Shown here piece after piece: positions 44,068 to 52,624 of a DNA stretch of 64,000 nucleotides. This DNA is from Tridacna crocea. Lineage: Eukaryota > Mollusca > Bivalvia > Cardiida > Cardiidae. The notes under the pieces were generated by a model, which did not search any database, had not been told where the DNA came from, and saw nothing but the letters and a program-made list of their open reading frames with translations. Location of the stretch: the NCBI GenBank assembly GCA_943736015.1, contig OX031068.1:31740296-31804295 (forward strand). The letters are read 5' to 3'. Position 1 is the stretch's first letter, and every line of letters starts with the position of its first letter. Position numbers and translations under genes: made by a program.

Positions 44068-44312
44068 ATTGTATGGCGTTTAATGCTGTTTTCAACATTA
44101 TTTGTTATATCATGGCAGCCTGTGCACCTATCAATGCTTTTCTGAGTTCCTTTAACCAGTGCTCTGCACAATATTCTTTCTAAGCCACTTTCCCACATAT
44201 CCATCATAGAAACAATGATCAGCAGTGTGAGAGAAGAATGAATCCTGTCGCAATGACTATCATCAATCCTCGGAAAGAAACTGGCCTAGCCAGGAATCGA
44301 ACTCATGACCTG
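44068..44312 (-). repeat. SINE, longest copy in window
   Basis: Holds TTGTATGGCGTTTAATGC, GGCAGCCTGTGCACC, AGTGTGAGAGAAGAATGAAT and GGAAAGAAACTGGCC. On the minus strand ATGAGTTCGATTCCTGGC is B-box-like. It is about 155 bp downstream of exon 6, in intron 6. Confidence 0.6.
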
Positions 44313-44467
44313 ACCTTTAGGTTAAGGATTTTATTTGTGTATGTACAATATGAAATAATTTTGCATAAATATGTAAATCTACACAATAAACTGAACAGTA
44401 CCTCAGAGCTGTACCATACTGCAACCCTATGCTTTATATAACAACCGAAAAAAAAATCGAACCACAC

Positions 44468-44647
44468 CTGTTCCTGCTTGGCTGCCATCAATATAAAACT
44501 CTGCCTCCTCTCTTACTGTGGCTTCCTTTAAGCCCCGCCCAGTGAGTATAAGTTTACTTGCATCAGGAGCATGTTGAACTGCATAACCATGGAAAGGGGA
44601 GCTAACAAGCGGCAGGTCAGACCAGAAGAGATGAATATAATGGCTTC
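44468..44647 (-). CDS. Filamin-like gene exon 6 (end of Ig repeat 2, start of repeat 3)
   Basis: 180 nt, phase 1 at both ends, acceptor TATTTCAG|GA and donor AACAG|GTGTGG. It encodes SHYIHLFWSDLPLVSSPF, then HAPDASKLILTGRGL and FYIDGSQAGTG. The SSPF and the A-G-x-G turn mark the end of one repeat and the first half of the next. Confidence 0.94.
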
Positions 44648-44774
44648 CTGAAATAAACAGAAAGTACAACTTCATATTTCAATTTTTCAACATTGTGGAT
44701 ATATGAGAAAACAATGCTTTTTAAACTTTGTGGTAGTAAGTAATGAATTAAAGGTTCTGCTCAGTGGAGTAACC

Positions 44775-44935
44775 ACAAGATAGGGTTTGAAAGAGAAATA
44801 ATGGATTTAGAATGCCATCACTTCCTCTTATCTGGAGCTCTGATAAAGTAAAAAGGAAATGTAGATTCAGTATTACATTGCACTTACTGCGCAGTCTGAT
44901 CTTCAACTATATCATCAACAACAGCACCTAATTTT
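44775..44935. repeat. Half foldback (13125 family) and CAGTCTGATC repeat
   Basis: AGGGTTTGAAAGAGAAATAA then CTTATCTGGAGCTCTG matches one arm of the 13125-13313 element. Next to it lies TGCGCAGTCTGATCTTC. Confidence 0.5.
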
Positions 44936-45074
44936 GCCCAAACACTGTTTGAGATAACAACTAAAGCTGTCACTGAATGTAACTAAATACCCCTGCCAGG
45001 GCTTTGACAGAGAAAAGTGTCAAGTTCAAGGGGAGATGATTCATGAACTTGGAAGAGTTGATACTTGAAAACTG

Positions 45075-45267
45075 CGACTTGCAAATCTTCAATATATGAT
45101 CAATAAATGTTCCAAGTTTCAATAAAATTGAAGGAAAACTGTAAGAGGAATTTGCCACATGTAATAACTAGTATTTTGAACACAGATGGACACACGGATG
45201 GACACACAGACAGACAGGCTGATACCAGTATACCCCCGAAAACATTCGTGGAGGGGGGGTATAATAA
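45075..45267. mobile_element. Interspersed repeat, GACGGA/TATAATAA-tail family
   Basis: Ends CACACAGACAGACAGGC...TACCCCCG and GGAGGGGGGGTATAATAA. The family is also seen at 52085-52505 and 63410-63690. The end lies about 5 bp from the exon 5 donor. Confidence 0.6.
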
Positions 45268-45272
45268 CTTAC

Positions 45273-45377
45273 CCTCTTCTTCAGGTGTAAATTCTACAAC
45301 AGTTTTTCCAATGGTGTGGTTGTCAATGTCTGCATCAATGGCCCTAGATGGTCCCTGAATTTCTGCTCTTAGAGAAC
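45273..45377 (-). CDS. Filamin-like gene exon 5 (middle of Ig repeat 2)
   Basis: 105 nt, phase 1 at both ends, acceptor ACAATAG|GT and donor GAGG|GTAAGT. It encodes SLRAEIQGPSRAIDADI, then KTVVEFTPEEEG, the central strands of a filamin Ig repeat. An interspersed repeat ending in a TATAATAA-type tail begins only about five bases inside the downstream intron. Confidence 0.93.
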
Positions 45378-46285
45378 CTATTGTAAAACAAACATTCTAA
45401 CATGACACATAAATTCAGCTCGATAAGCACAGTGTGAGAAAAGCGTTGTAAAATCTGCGAAATTCCATGCAGAGTGACATCATTCTATATCAAGTGACAT
45501 CATTCTGTATAAAGTGAGTTAAACAAGGAAGCATAATCTTCATCCATGTTTTTACTCTTAGTATAAACTTGTTTTCCTTTCATTAAGAATTGGTCATGTA
45601 AGAATCAAAATAATCTTATTTCTATCGTGGTTTAAACCATGTTGTGAGTTATGAGGCACAATGAATAAACCATCAGGACAATAAATTATTTATAGTGCCT
45701 CATAACTCATTATTGAATGATAAACCATGATAAAAAGAAGATAATTTCTTAATTAAACCATATATAACTCAATCTTTTTACCAAAGATAGCGGGAGTGAT
45801 TTTGATTTCAAAACTAAAAATATAAATTGTTCTCCACTAAACATGAACGGTATATAGGCAAAAATACCTTTATTTTTGCCTATATGAGACTGGATATATT
45901 TTGCCAGTCATTAATTTTGTGAAAAATAGAGTCTCACACTCATGTTTATGTATTATAGCTTTTATAACTTGTTGACTAAAAAGTGTTTGACGCTCACCAA
46001 GGCTCGTGTCATACAAATTTAGTCCACTTGTTTGATATAAGAATGATAATAGAAAAACACTCAAGTAAGAACCTCTATGTATAATTCAAGCTTATAAAAA
46101 TTTTGATTTACATCTTCTGATCACTCATGATGACTGCTTCATGCGCTATGATGTAGGTAGTTTAAATGGTACTCTGTGCTTACCACAGGAATCAAACCTG
46201 AACCATAGATGCAAGAGTACTATGATCTACCCTGAAATTTCTTTCTCTCATTAATTATGTATTATATGAAAACAAAATACAATAC

Positions 46286-46432
46286 CAGGGCCAGCCTCAG
46301 AGATGTCAAAAGGTAGCTGTTTCTTTTCCCCCACCACCAGGTTCACTCTCTCATTGCTGTCCATGAAATGTTGCCAACCACCAATGACCCTAACCTTCCT
46401 CACATCAATGACCTTGGGATGGTATGGACTTC
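46286..46432 (-). CDS. Filamin-like gene exon 4 (first half of Ig repeat 2)
   Basis: 147 nt, phase 1 at both ends, acceptor ATCAACAG|GA and donor CCTG|GTATTG. It encodes SPYHPKVID, then VRVIGGWQHFMDSNERVN and FDISEAGPG. The closing AGPG is the conserved filamin turn that precedes the (S/E)L(T/R)A strand, which is supplied by exon 5. Confidence 0.94.
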
Positions 46433-46499
46433 CTGTTGATAAAAAGAGAAGTTTACATTATTAGTTGTACGGTCAGGTGGCAGGGGACTTAGAAACTTG

Positions 46500-47050
46500 T
46501 TCAAGGCTGTGGTGAATCCTTATTGTACAACAAAATTTCATAAAGCAAAGTTTCACTGTTCAAACATTTGTTAAACCAATTTAACCTGGTTTTTTTTGTT
46601 GAAAAAAATTGAGTACGCTGAGGAAGGGGGATTTCTATGAGATCCTGTTTCCGCCATCCACTTTTCGACCCACGAGGAACTATAAAAGTAGAAATTGGGC
46701 ACCCTAACTTCCACTTTTCTAGCAAGAAAGTTATCCCAAAAAGTAGAAAAGTTGACCTGACAATTGTCAAAAAACTCTCCACTTTTTCACTTCACGTTTG
46801 TCTAGAAGAGTAGAAATTAGGAAGCACTAACTTCAACTTTTAGCGTTAAAATGCTAGGTCGAAAAGTAGAAAAGTGGAAGTTTTTCACATGACAATTGTC
46901 AATAAAACTTCCACTTTTCGACATAGAAAATACACAGTCGAAAAACTGAAAAGTTGAAGAGTGGAAGTTAGCCTAATAAAACTTCAACTTTTCTAGTTAG
47001 GACTATAAACAAACATCCCGTGATAATGAGTCCTAACTAGAAAAGTACTA
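46500..47050. repeat. Self-complementary AAAAGTGGAAGTT cluster
   Basis: Many copies of AAAAGTAGAAAAGTGGAAG and its complement in both directions. GACAATTGTCAA occurs twice. A perfect 17-bp stem is at 46988-47004 / 47029-47045 (CTTTTCTAGTTAGGACT). Confidence 0.65.
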
Positions 47051-47119
47051 ACATACTAACACAACCTTCTTTTGTCACATACTTCAGCAGAGGTGAGAGG
47101 CGGAAATATGCCGCAAATA

Positions 47120-47200
47120 AAATTCCACTCAACCGGTCATGGAACTCACAACCACCAGGTTATATGTCCCACATGCTCACCACTAAGCCACCGGGGCCGG
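47120..47200 (-). repeat. tRNA-like SINE remnant
   Basis: Minus strand reads GGTGGCTTAGTGGTGAGCAT, an A-box-like segment, with a GTGAGTTCCATGACC B-box-like segment. Confidence 0.5.
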
Positions 47201-47254
47201 TAATAAAAGGTTAAAATACTTTTTTAGTGAAACAAAACTCAAACAAACCCTTAC

Positions 47255-47380
47255 CTGGAATATCCTGTCCATTCCAGGTGACATTGATATCAAAAATACC
47301 AGTTTCAACAGGAATATAGGTCACAGTGTAGGAACCATCTGACTGTGGGTCTACACTGCATTTTGCAATAGAGTTGGGAC
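47255..47380 (-). CDS. Filamin-like gene exon 3 (second half of Ig repeat 1)
   Basis: 126 nt, phase 1 at both ends, acceptor TTTTTTAG|GT and donor CCAG|GTAAGG. It encodes a canonical filamin half-module: DGSYTVTYIPVETG followed by FDINVTWNGQDIPG. The module closes with SPYHPKV from exon 4. The DGxYxVxYxP and IPGSP signatures identify the family clearly. Confidence 0.95.
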
Positions 47381-47444
47381 CTAAAAAAAGTAATACCCGG
47401 TAAACAATTAATTATCTGTTTGCTGTTTTTCCTTCTCAAAGCAC

Positions 47445-47672
47445 TTAACTCTTTACCAAATGACAAAATTTTACCGGTCCAAACTGAAAGCATTTGCAGA
47501 CGACAAATTAAAGATGGCACAAATGCTGGAATTTTTTCCTCCATAGAGCAGAAAACATTGTGGTAAAAGGAGAAAATGTTGGTTATCAGCATTTTCTCCT
47601 TTTTCCACAATGTTTTTAAAAGACTTCTTTCCAAGGGTCATTAAAACCCCAGACTGTTTGGTGAAGAGTTCA
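47445..47672 (-). mobile_element. Hp1 MITE, full copy
   Basis: TTAA on the left, TTCA on the right. Apex TTGGTTATCAGC. Starts 64 bp upstream of the exon 3 acceptor (minus strand). Confidence 0.87.
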
Positions 47673-48104
47673 AGGACATCAGATTGTGTTTGCTTTAGGT
47701 AGATGCTTGCCTAGAACAGCTATCTTCAAAATATCTTTCTTCAGAGGGATCCCTTTTAATATAAACAGTCAGACATAAGTTAAGAATCACCAAAACTGAC
47801 CAGCAATAGCCCATCAGCTTAGACCAGCATTACTCATGCCCACAATTTGCCATTTCTGGGCTTCGGAAAGTTTTCTCATAGCAATCCTTTCATTTGGCTC
47901 ATAAAGCAGCCTGTTACTTTTAAAGTGGGTCTGTGCATAGCTTGAAAATATACAAAATAAAAGGTTAATATCCATTAAAAAAATTATGACTAAATTTGTT
48001 CGGGTGATGCTTAACTTATGTCTGACTGTATATTTGCCTAAAATAGATATGGAATTCTATACATCAATTAGATAAAAAACAGATCAAAGATAGTGCAGGT
48101 CAGT

Positions 48105-48289
48105 TTAACCCATTACTACACAATCCCTACTTTTGACGACTCTGAGAAAGAAGCCTTTAGAAAAAATTGTGGGAAAAGGAGAAAATGCTGGTAACCAGCA
48201 TTTGCTATTTTAAGTCACTTTTATTTTGTCATCTGCAAATACTTTCGATTTGAACAAACCTAAAATTTTATGTTTTGGTAATGAGTTAA
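48105..48289 (+). mobile_element. Hp1 MITE, right stem deleted
   Basis: TTAA at both ends. GGTAACCAGCATTTGC joins arm B directly. Confidence 0.82.
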
Positions 48290-48329
48290 GTTTATAATTC
48301 AAAAATGATTGTGTAACAACAATGACCAC

Positions 48330-48440
48330 TTTTCATAGTGAAAAGTGTCAATCCTGGCCAGACTGCGCAATTTGCACAGTCTGACCAGGATTGACACATT
48401 TTGCAGTTCCTAGATGGCCCTTTTTGCATCATGAGTCAAA
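48330..48440. repeat. Half copy of the 10060 element
   Basis: Stem GTGTCAATCCTGGCCAGACT opposite AGTCTGACCAGGATTGACAC, then ATGGCCCTTTTTGCATCATG. Confidence 0.65.
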
Positions 48441-48766
48441 TTTGTATTTGCTCTGTACACGTGCAGTACAAGTCAAGGTGATGTGCCTTGCCACAGGACC
48501 TCCAACAACAGCCTGGGCCCCATTTTACTAAGGTAGTTCAGAACAAAATTTGCGCAAGTTTTACGCAATTATAGTATAGTGGGATTAATCTGGTACTGGA
48601 TACGAGATTATTATCATGAATATTTTTGAAAACTATTGCGATAACTCAAAGTTTCTTGGAAATTTTATCTTTTTATTTTATCCAGATAAAAATTCCAAGG
48701 AAACCCTGATTTATAGCAAAAGTTTTCTAAAATAACCATGATAGTTATTGTGTATCTCATGGCAGA

Positions 48767-48982
48767 TTAACCCTTTCTCAAACAATCCCTGGTTTTTACA
48801 GGTCCGGAATAGTAGCCTTTTGAAAACATTATGAGAAAAGGAGAAAATGCTGGTAACCAGCATTTTCTCCTTTCCCCACAATGTTTTCTACCCTATCATA
48901 GATAGAAATCATCTTTTCAGCAAGAGTTGAATTGCTTTCAATTTGGTCTAGTCCAAAAGTTTTTCATTTGGGAAAAGGCTAA
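48767..48982 (+). mobile_element. Hp1 MITE (TTTC-end variant)
   Basis: Starts TTAACCCTTTCTCAAACAAT and ends GGGAAAAGGCTAA. Related to the 25530 subtype. Confidence 0.85.
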
Positions 48983-49671
48983 TGCCACTATACTATAGTT
49001 ATGTATAACTTACATAATTTTTGTTTGTAACTGCCTTGGTAAAATGGAGCCAAGTAGATGTAATACAAAAGCAAACTGCTGTTTATACACCACAGACATT
49101 TGCAGATGGTCCTGTTATTTGCCAATTTCAATACAATACTTCACTTGTGCAATGTGTCTTGCCAAAGGGCATTCTGACCTCATCTTCGCGAGCCAAGGTT
49201 ACGATCACTGCGTGGATCTTACCTTGGCGGATTGAGCCCAATTTCGAGAATCCCGCAATATGCGCCCTACTGGATGCTGGTTATTATCCCTCTTTACATC
49301 ATATTTCTGGTAGCCAATTAAATAACGTTTCTCAAACCGCTTACGAATACAATAATTCAAACTGAAGCTAGAAGCACAAACGTACTTTGACATTCAATCT
49401 TCAGGTGCTGGAATACCCTTAAACATCCATGTTTACCTTCTATTTTTATTTGAAAGGTCACTACCATCTTCTATTTTCATAAAAAATGAAATGCTACAAG
49501 CGATTTGATTCGTGCAGTTAGAGCTGGCTGCAACTAATGAAAATGCATTGCGCAGGAAGGTCAAAATCAAGCTCGATCTGCCAAGGGTAGAGTAGCGTAG
49601 TGGATCATCAACCTTGACTTGCGATGATGCTCTGACCTATGTTATTATAAAGCATACCATAGTTAACATAC

Positions 49672-49815
49672 CACTGACAGACACTCGCAGATCTCCTCTT
49701 CGTTTTCCAACCTCCACATTGAAGTTCGATGGCTTATCCTCCTCGGCAAAGTACAGGCCACCACCACTGGCTGTGGGTAGACCCCCGTCATCTACATCTA
49801 GTGTAAACGGACATC
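49672..49815 (-). CDS. Filamin-like gene exon 2 (first half of Ig repeat 1)
   Basis: 144 nt, phase 1 at both ends, acceptor TTTTCAG|GA and donor AGTG|GTATG. It encodes CPFTLDVDD, a glycine-rich turn and NVEVGKRRGDLRVSVSG. This matches the start of a filamin Ig module, with the usual SPF position occupied by CPF. The following exon continues directly with PNSIAKCSVDP. A three-copy Hp1 array begins 60 bp upstream of its acceptor. Confidence 0.93.
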
Positions 49816-49874
49816 CTGAAAATAACAAATAAACATGAGCCAGGCTGACCTAGGTCAAAACAGTTTTCATTTGA

Positions 49875-50102
49875 TTAACACTTTACCAAACAATCCCGAC
49901 TTTAACGACCCTGAGAAAGAAGGCCCTTGAAAACATTGTGGGAAAAGGAGAAAATGCTGGTGACCGGCATTTTCTCCTTTTCCCACAATATTTTCTACCC
50001 TTTCCAAATCAGATTTCAATTTTTGATTCCCATTTATTTTTTCGTCTGCAAATGCTTTTAGTTTGGACTAGTCTAAAATTTTTTCGTGTGGTAAAGGGTT
50101 AA
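49875..50102 (+). mobile_element. Hp1 MITE, array copy 1 of 3
   Basis: TTAA at both ends. Apex TGGTGACCGGC. Right TTAA shared. Confidence 0.92.
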
Positions 50103-50308
50103 TCCTGAGATAGAACCTGAGAAAGAAGGTCCTTAAAAACATTGTTGGAAAAGGAGAAAATGCTGGTAACCAGCATTTTCTCCTTTTCCCACAATATTTT
50201 CTACCCTTTCCAAATCAGATTTCAATTTTTAATTCCCATTTATTTTTTCATCAGCAAATGCTTCGAGTTTGGACTAGTCTAAACTTTTTTCGTGTGGTAA
50301 AGGGTTAA
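50099..50308 (+). mobile_element. Hp1 MITE, array copy 2 of 3
   Basis: Arm A shortened. Arm B is nearly identical to copy 1, so the two probably arose by duplication. Confidence 0.9.
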
Positions 50309-50524
50309 TCCTTTACTACACAATCCCGATTTTTAACAACCTTTGAAAAAAAACCTTTTGAAAACATTGTGAGAAAAGGAGAAAATGCTGGTAACCAGCA
50401 TTTTCTCCTTTTCCCACTATGTTTTCTTCTCGTCCTAAAACTAATTTCAATTCTTTAGTCACATTCATTTAGTCATCTGCAAACACTAAGTTAGGACCAG
50501 TCTAAAATTTTGTCGTTTGGTAAC
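50305..50524 (+). mobile_element. Hp1 MITE, array copy 3 of 3
   Basis: Starts TTAATCCTTTACTACACAAT. Ends TCGTTTGGTAA without the last bases. Confidence 0.87.
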
Positions 50525-50789
50525 TTCTTCTGCTTGTCAAAGGACCAGACTATCACACAGTTCAGTTAAGTTTCAGACAAAATGTATATTATTCATAGTT
50601 ATATGTTGACCACAGGGATGCAGTATTTGTAACATTTGGTCAGGACTTTAACCCTTATCCTGATGAAGAAGTGAAATGAAACTTTCGTGCCGAATGTCAA
50701 ACATCAAATATGATTTTTCAAAGGTATTTTCTGTGTTTGTGTGTGTGTGTTTTGGGGGGGGGGGGAAATATGTCCTTATTAGCCATTGT

Positions 50790-50850
50790 AAATCAAAGAT
50801 TACTGTACAGTCTGATCTTAATCTACACTGTCCGCAAAATGTCAGTAAAC
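50790..50850. repeat. Short repeat, CAGTCTGATC family
   Basis: TACAGTCTGATCTTAATCTA then ACTGTCCGCAAAATGTCAG. Confidence 0.5.
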
Positions 50851-50869
50851 ATTTAGATATGACATCAAA

Positions 50870-51135
50870 ATTCTTAAACTCACCCAAACTGAACGTATTC
50901 ACAACAAATAAAAACTTGTTCAAATGATAGGCTATGTCGTCAAAAGGGTTGAAAACATTGTGGGAAAAGGAGAAAATGCTGGTAACCAGCAAACGATTGA
51001 AAACTGGTTCAAATGATGGGATATGTCTTTGAAAGGGTTGAAAACATTGTGGGAAAAGGAGAAAATGCTGGTAACCAGCATTTTCTCCTTTTCCCACGAT
51101 GTTTTCAACAGCTTTCAGCCCTGGGTTGTACAATA
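50870..51135 (-). mobile_element. Hp1 MITE with internal duplication of one stem arm
   Basis: GTTGAAAACATTGTGGGAAA through to GGTAACCAGC occurs twice (ending about 50990 and 51080). Only the second copy is followed by the complementary arm. Confidence 0.75.
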
Positions 51136-51680
51136 CAATGGACTATCAGGTGAAGGATCAAAAGCGGGAAGGATGTGGGCATATTTTCCTTTTTTTCAAA
51201 ATTTGATGACTGATGTGAATTTACAGCTCAACGCACATCTTGTCCTGTCATGCAATGTATCACAAGTTTATTAATCAATTCATACCAGCCAATTATGATG
51301 ATGTCAATGGGATGACAGATTACTGCAATGAATAGAATCACCCACAATCATGACACAGACAGAATCTGATAATGTGCAAAGACTTCATTGAAGAAATGCC
51401 TATCAATCCATGTAAAACATTTATGTGGGCAGGACCAAAAATGTGATTTTTCTTTTTTTAAAAAAAGAGATCATGCAGATATCTTTAACAAGGATATTAA
51501 CATGTTCACATACGACCTTTTTTTTTTTACTTTTGAACACTAAAAAACCCCACAACTTTTCAACACAGACAGTACATGTTATATAATTGACAAAGAGCAA
51601 AAAGTTTGGCCCAAGTCAGCGTGTGCAGATTGTACAAACCACCCTGAGTCAATAGTTTTTGTAGACACTCTGAGCCCCTT
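51136..51680. other. No gene seen (filamin intron 1)
   Basis: AT-rich, with A/T homopolymers near 51455 and 51520. Confidence 0.4.
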
Positions 51681-51905
51681 TTAACCCTTTACCATATAAT
51701 CCCGATAAAGACCCTGAGAAAGCTGCCTTAAGAAAACATTGTGGAAAAAGGAGACAATGCTGGAAACCAGCATTTTCTCCTTTTCCCACAATGTTTTCTC
51801 TCCTCTATGATACGAATTTCAAATTTTCAGCCACTTTTATTTCCACACCTGCAAATGATTTCAATTTGGACCAGTCTAAAATTTTGTTGTTTGGTAAAGA
51901 GTTCA
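51681..51905 (+). mobile_element. Hp1 MITE, full copy
   Basis: TTAA on the left, TTCA on the right. Stem apex TGGAAACCA. Confidence 0.88.
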
Positions 51906-52084
51906 ACAGAATATTATCATTTTGATGCCATTTTCACAGGGAGATTTCAATATATGGGGTACAAAAACAATGAGGTTTCCTTTTAAGATATACAGAATGA
52001 TAGACAGAACCAGAGCTATCACTAAACATGATCATACCCCCACCACCTCCTCGTCACAAAACAGGTGTTGATCACAAAATGCAA

Positions 52085-52505
52085 AATGATTTAGAACGAA
52101 AGTAAGAATAGAAAAAAGATAAAGGGGAGATAATTTTGCAACAAATTGCAGCAGGCGCAAGGAAAGCAATTGCATATGAGTAACTTTATATATAAAGGAA
52201 TACTGTGTGTAAATTTTAGGTCAGTACCTGAAAAACTATTTGAGTACTTCGCTAAAAAATTTGTGTCTATGGACAGACGGACGAAACAACGTGAAAAACT
52301 GTTTGAGTACTTTGCCAAACAAATTTATGTCTATGGACAGATGGACGAAATAACGTGAAAAACTGTTTGAGTACTTTGCCAAACAAATTTGTGTCTATGG
52401 ACAGATGGCAGACCGACAATCATAGTATACATGTACCAGTTTACCCCTCTCCACTTCGTTGTGTGTGTGTGGGGGTGGGGGGGGGGTATAATAATAATGT
52501 TGATA
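52085..52505. mobile_element. Interspersed repeat with a 63-64 bp internal triplication
   Basis: GAAAAACTGTTTGAGTACTT units start at about 52230, 52293 and 52357. The end is a G-rich run and TATAATAATAATG. Same family as 63410-63690 and 45075-45267. Confidence 0.65.
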
Positions 52506-52624
52506 ACCTTCCCTTCAAAAAAGTTCAAGTAGGTGGGGGGGGGGGGAGAGAATGGGCAGGTGAGGGTTCAACCAATGTGTGAACAACAGTATACTTAAAA
52601 TCATTTGTCCAGTTTCATAATTAC

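Noticed and set aside
49195-49240. Possible snRNA-like sequence (ACCTTGGCG)
   Set aside because: A weak foldback, but it does not match U1/U12 5' ends beyond a few bases.
49021-49365. 114-codon plus-strand frame in filamin intron 2
   Set aside because: No recognisable domain, overlaps a competing frame in another phase, and no splice or start context supports it.
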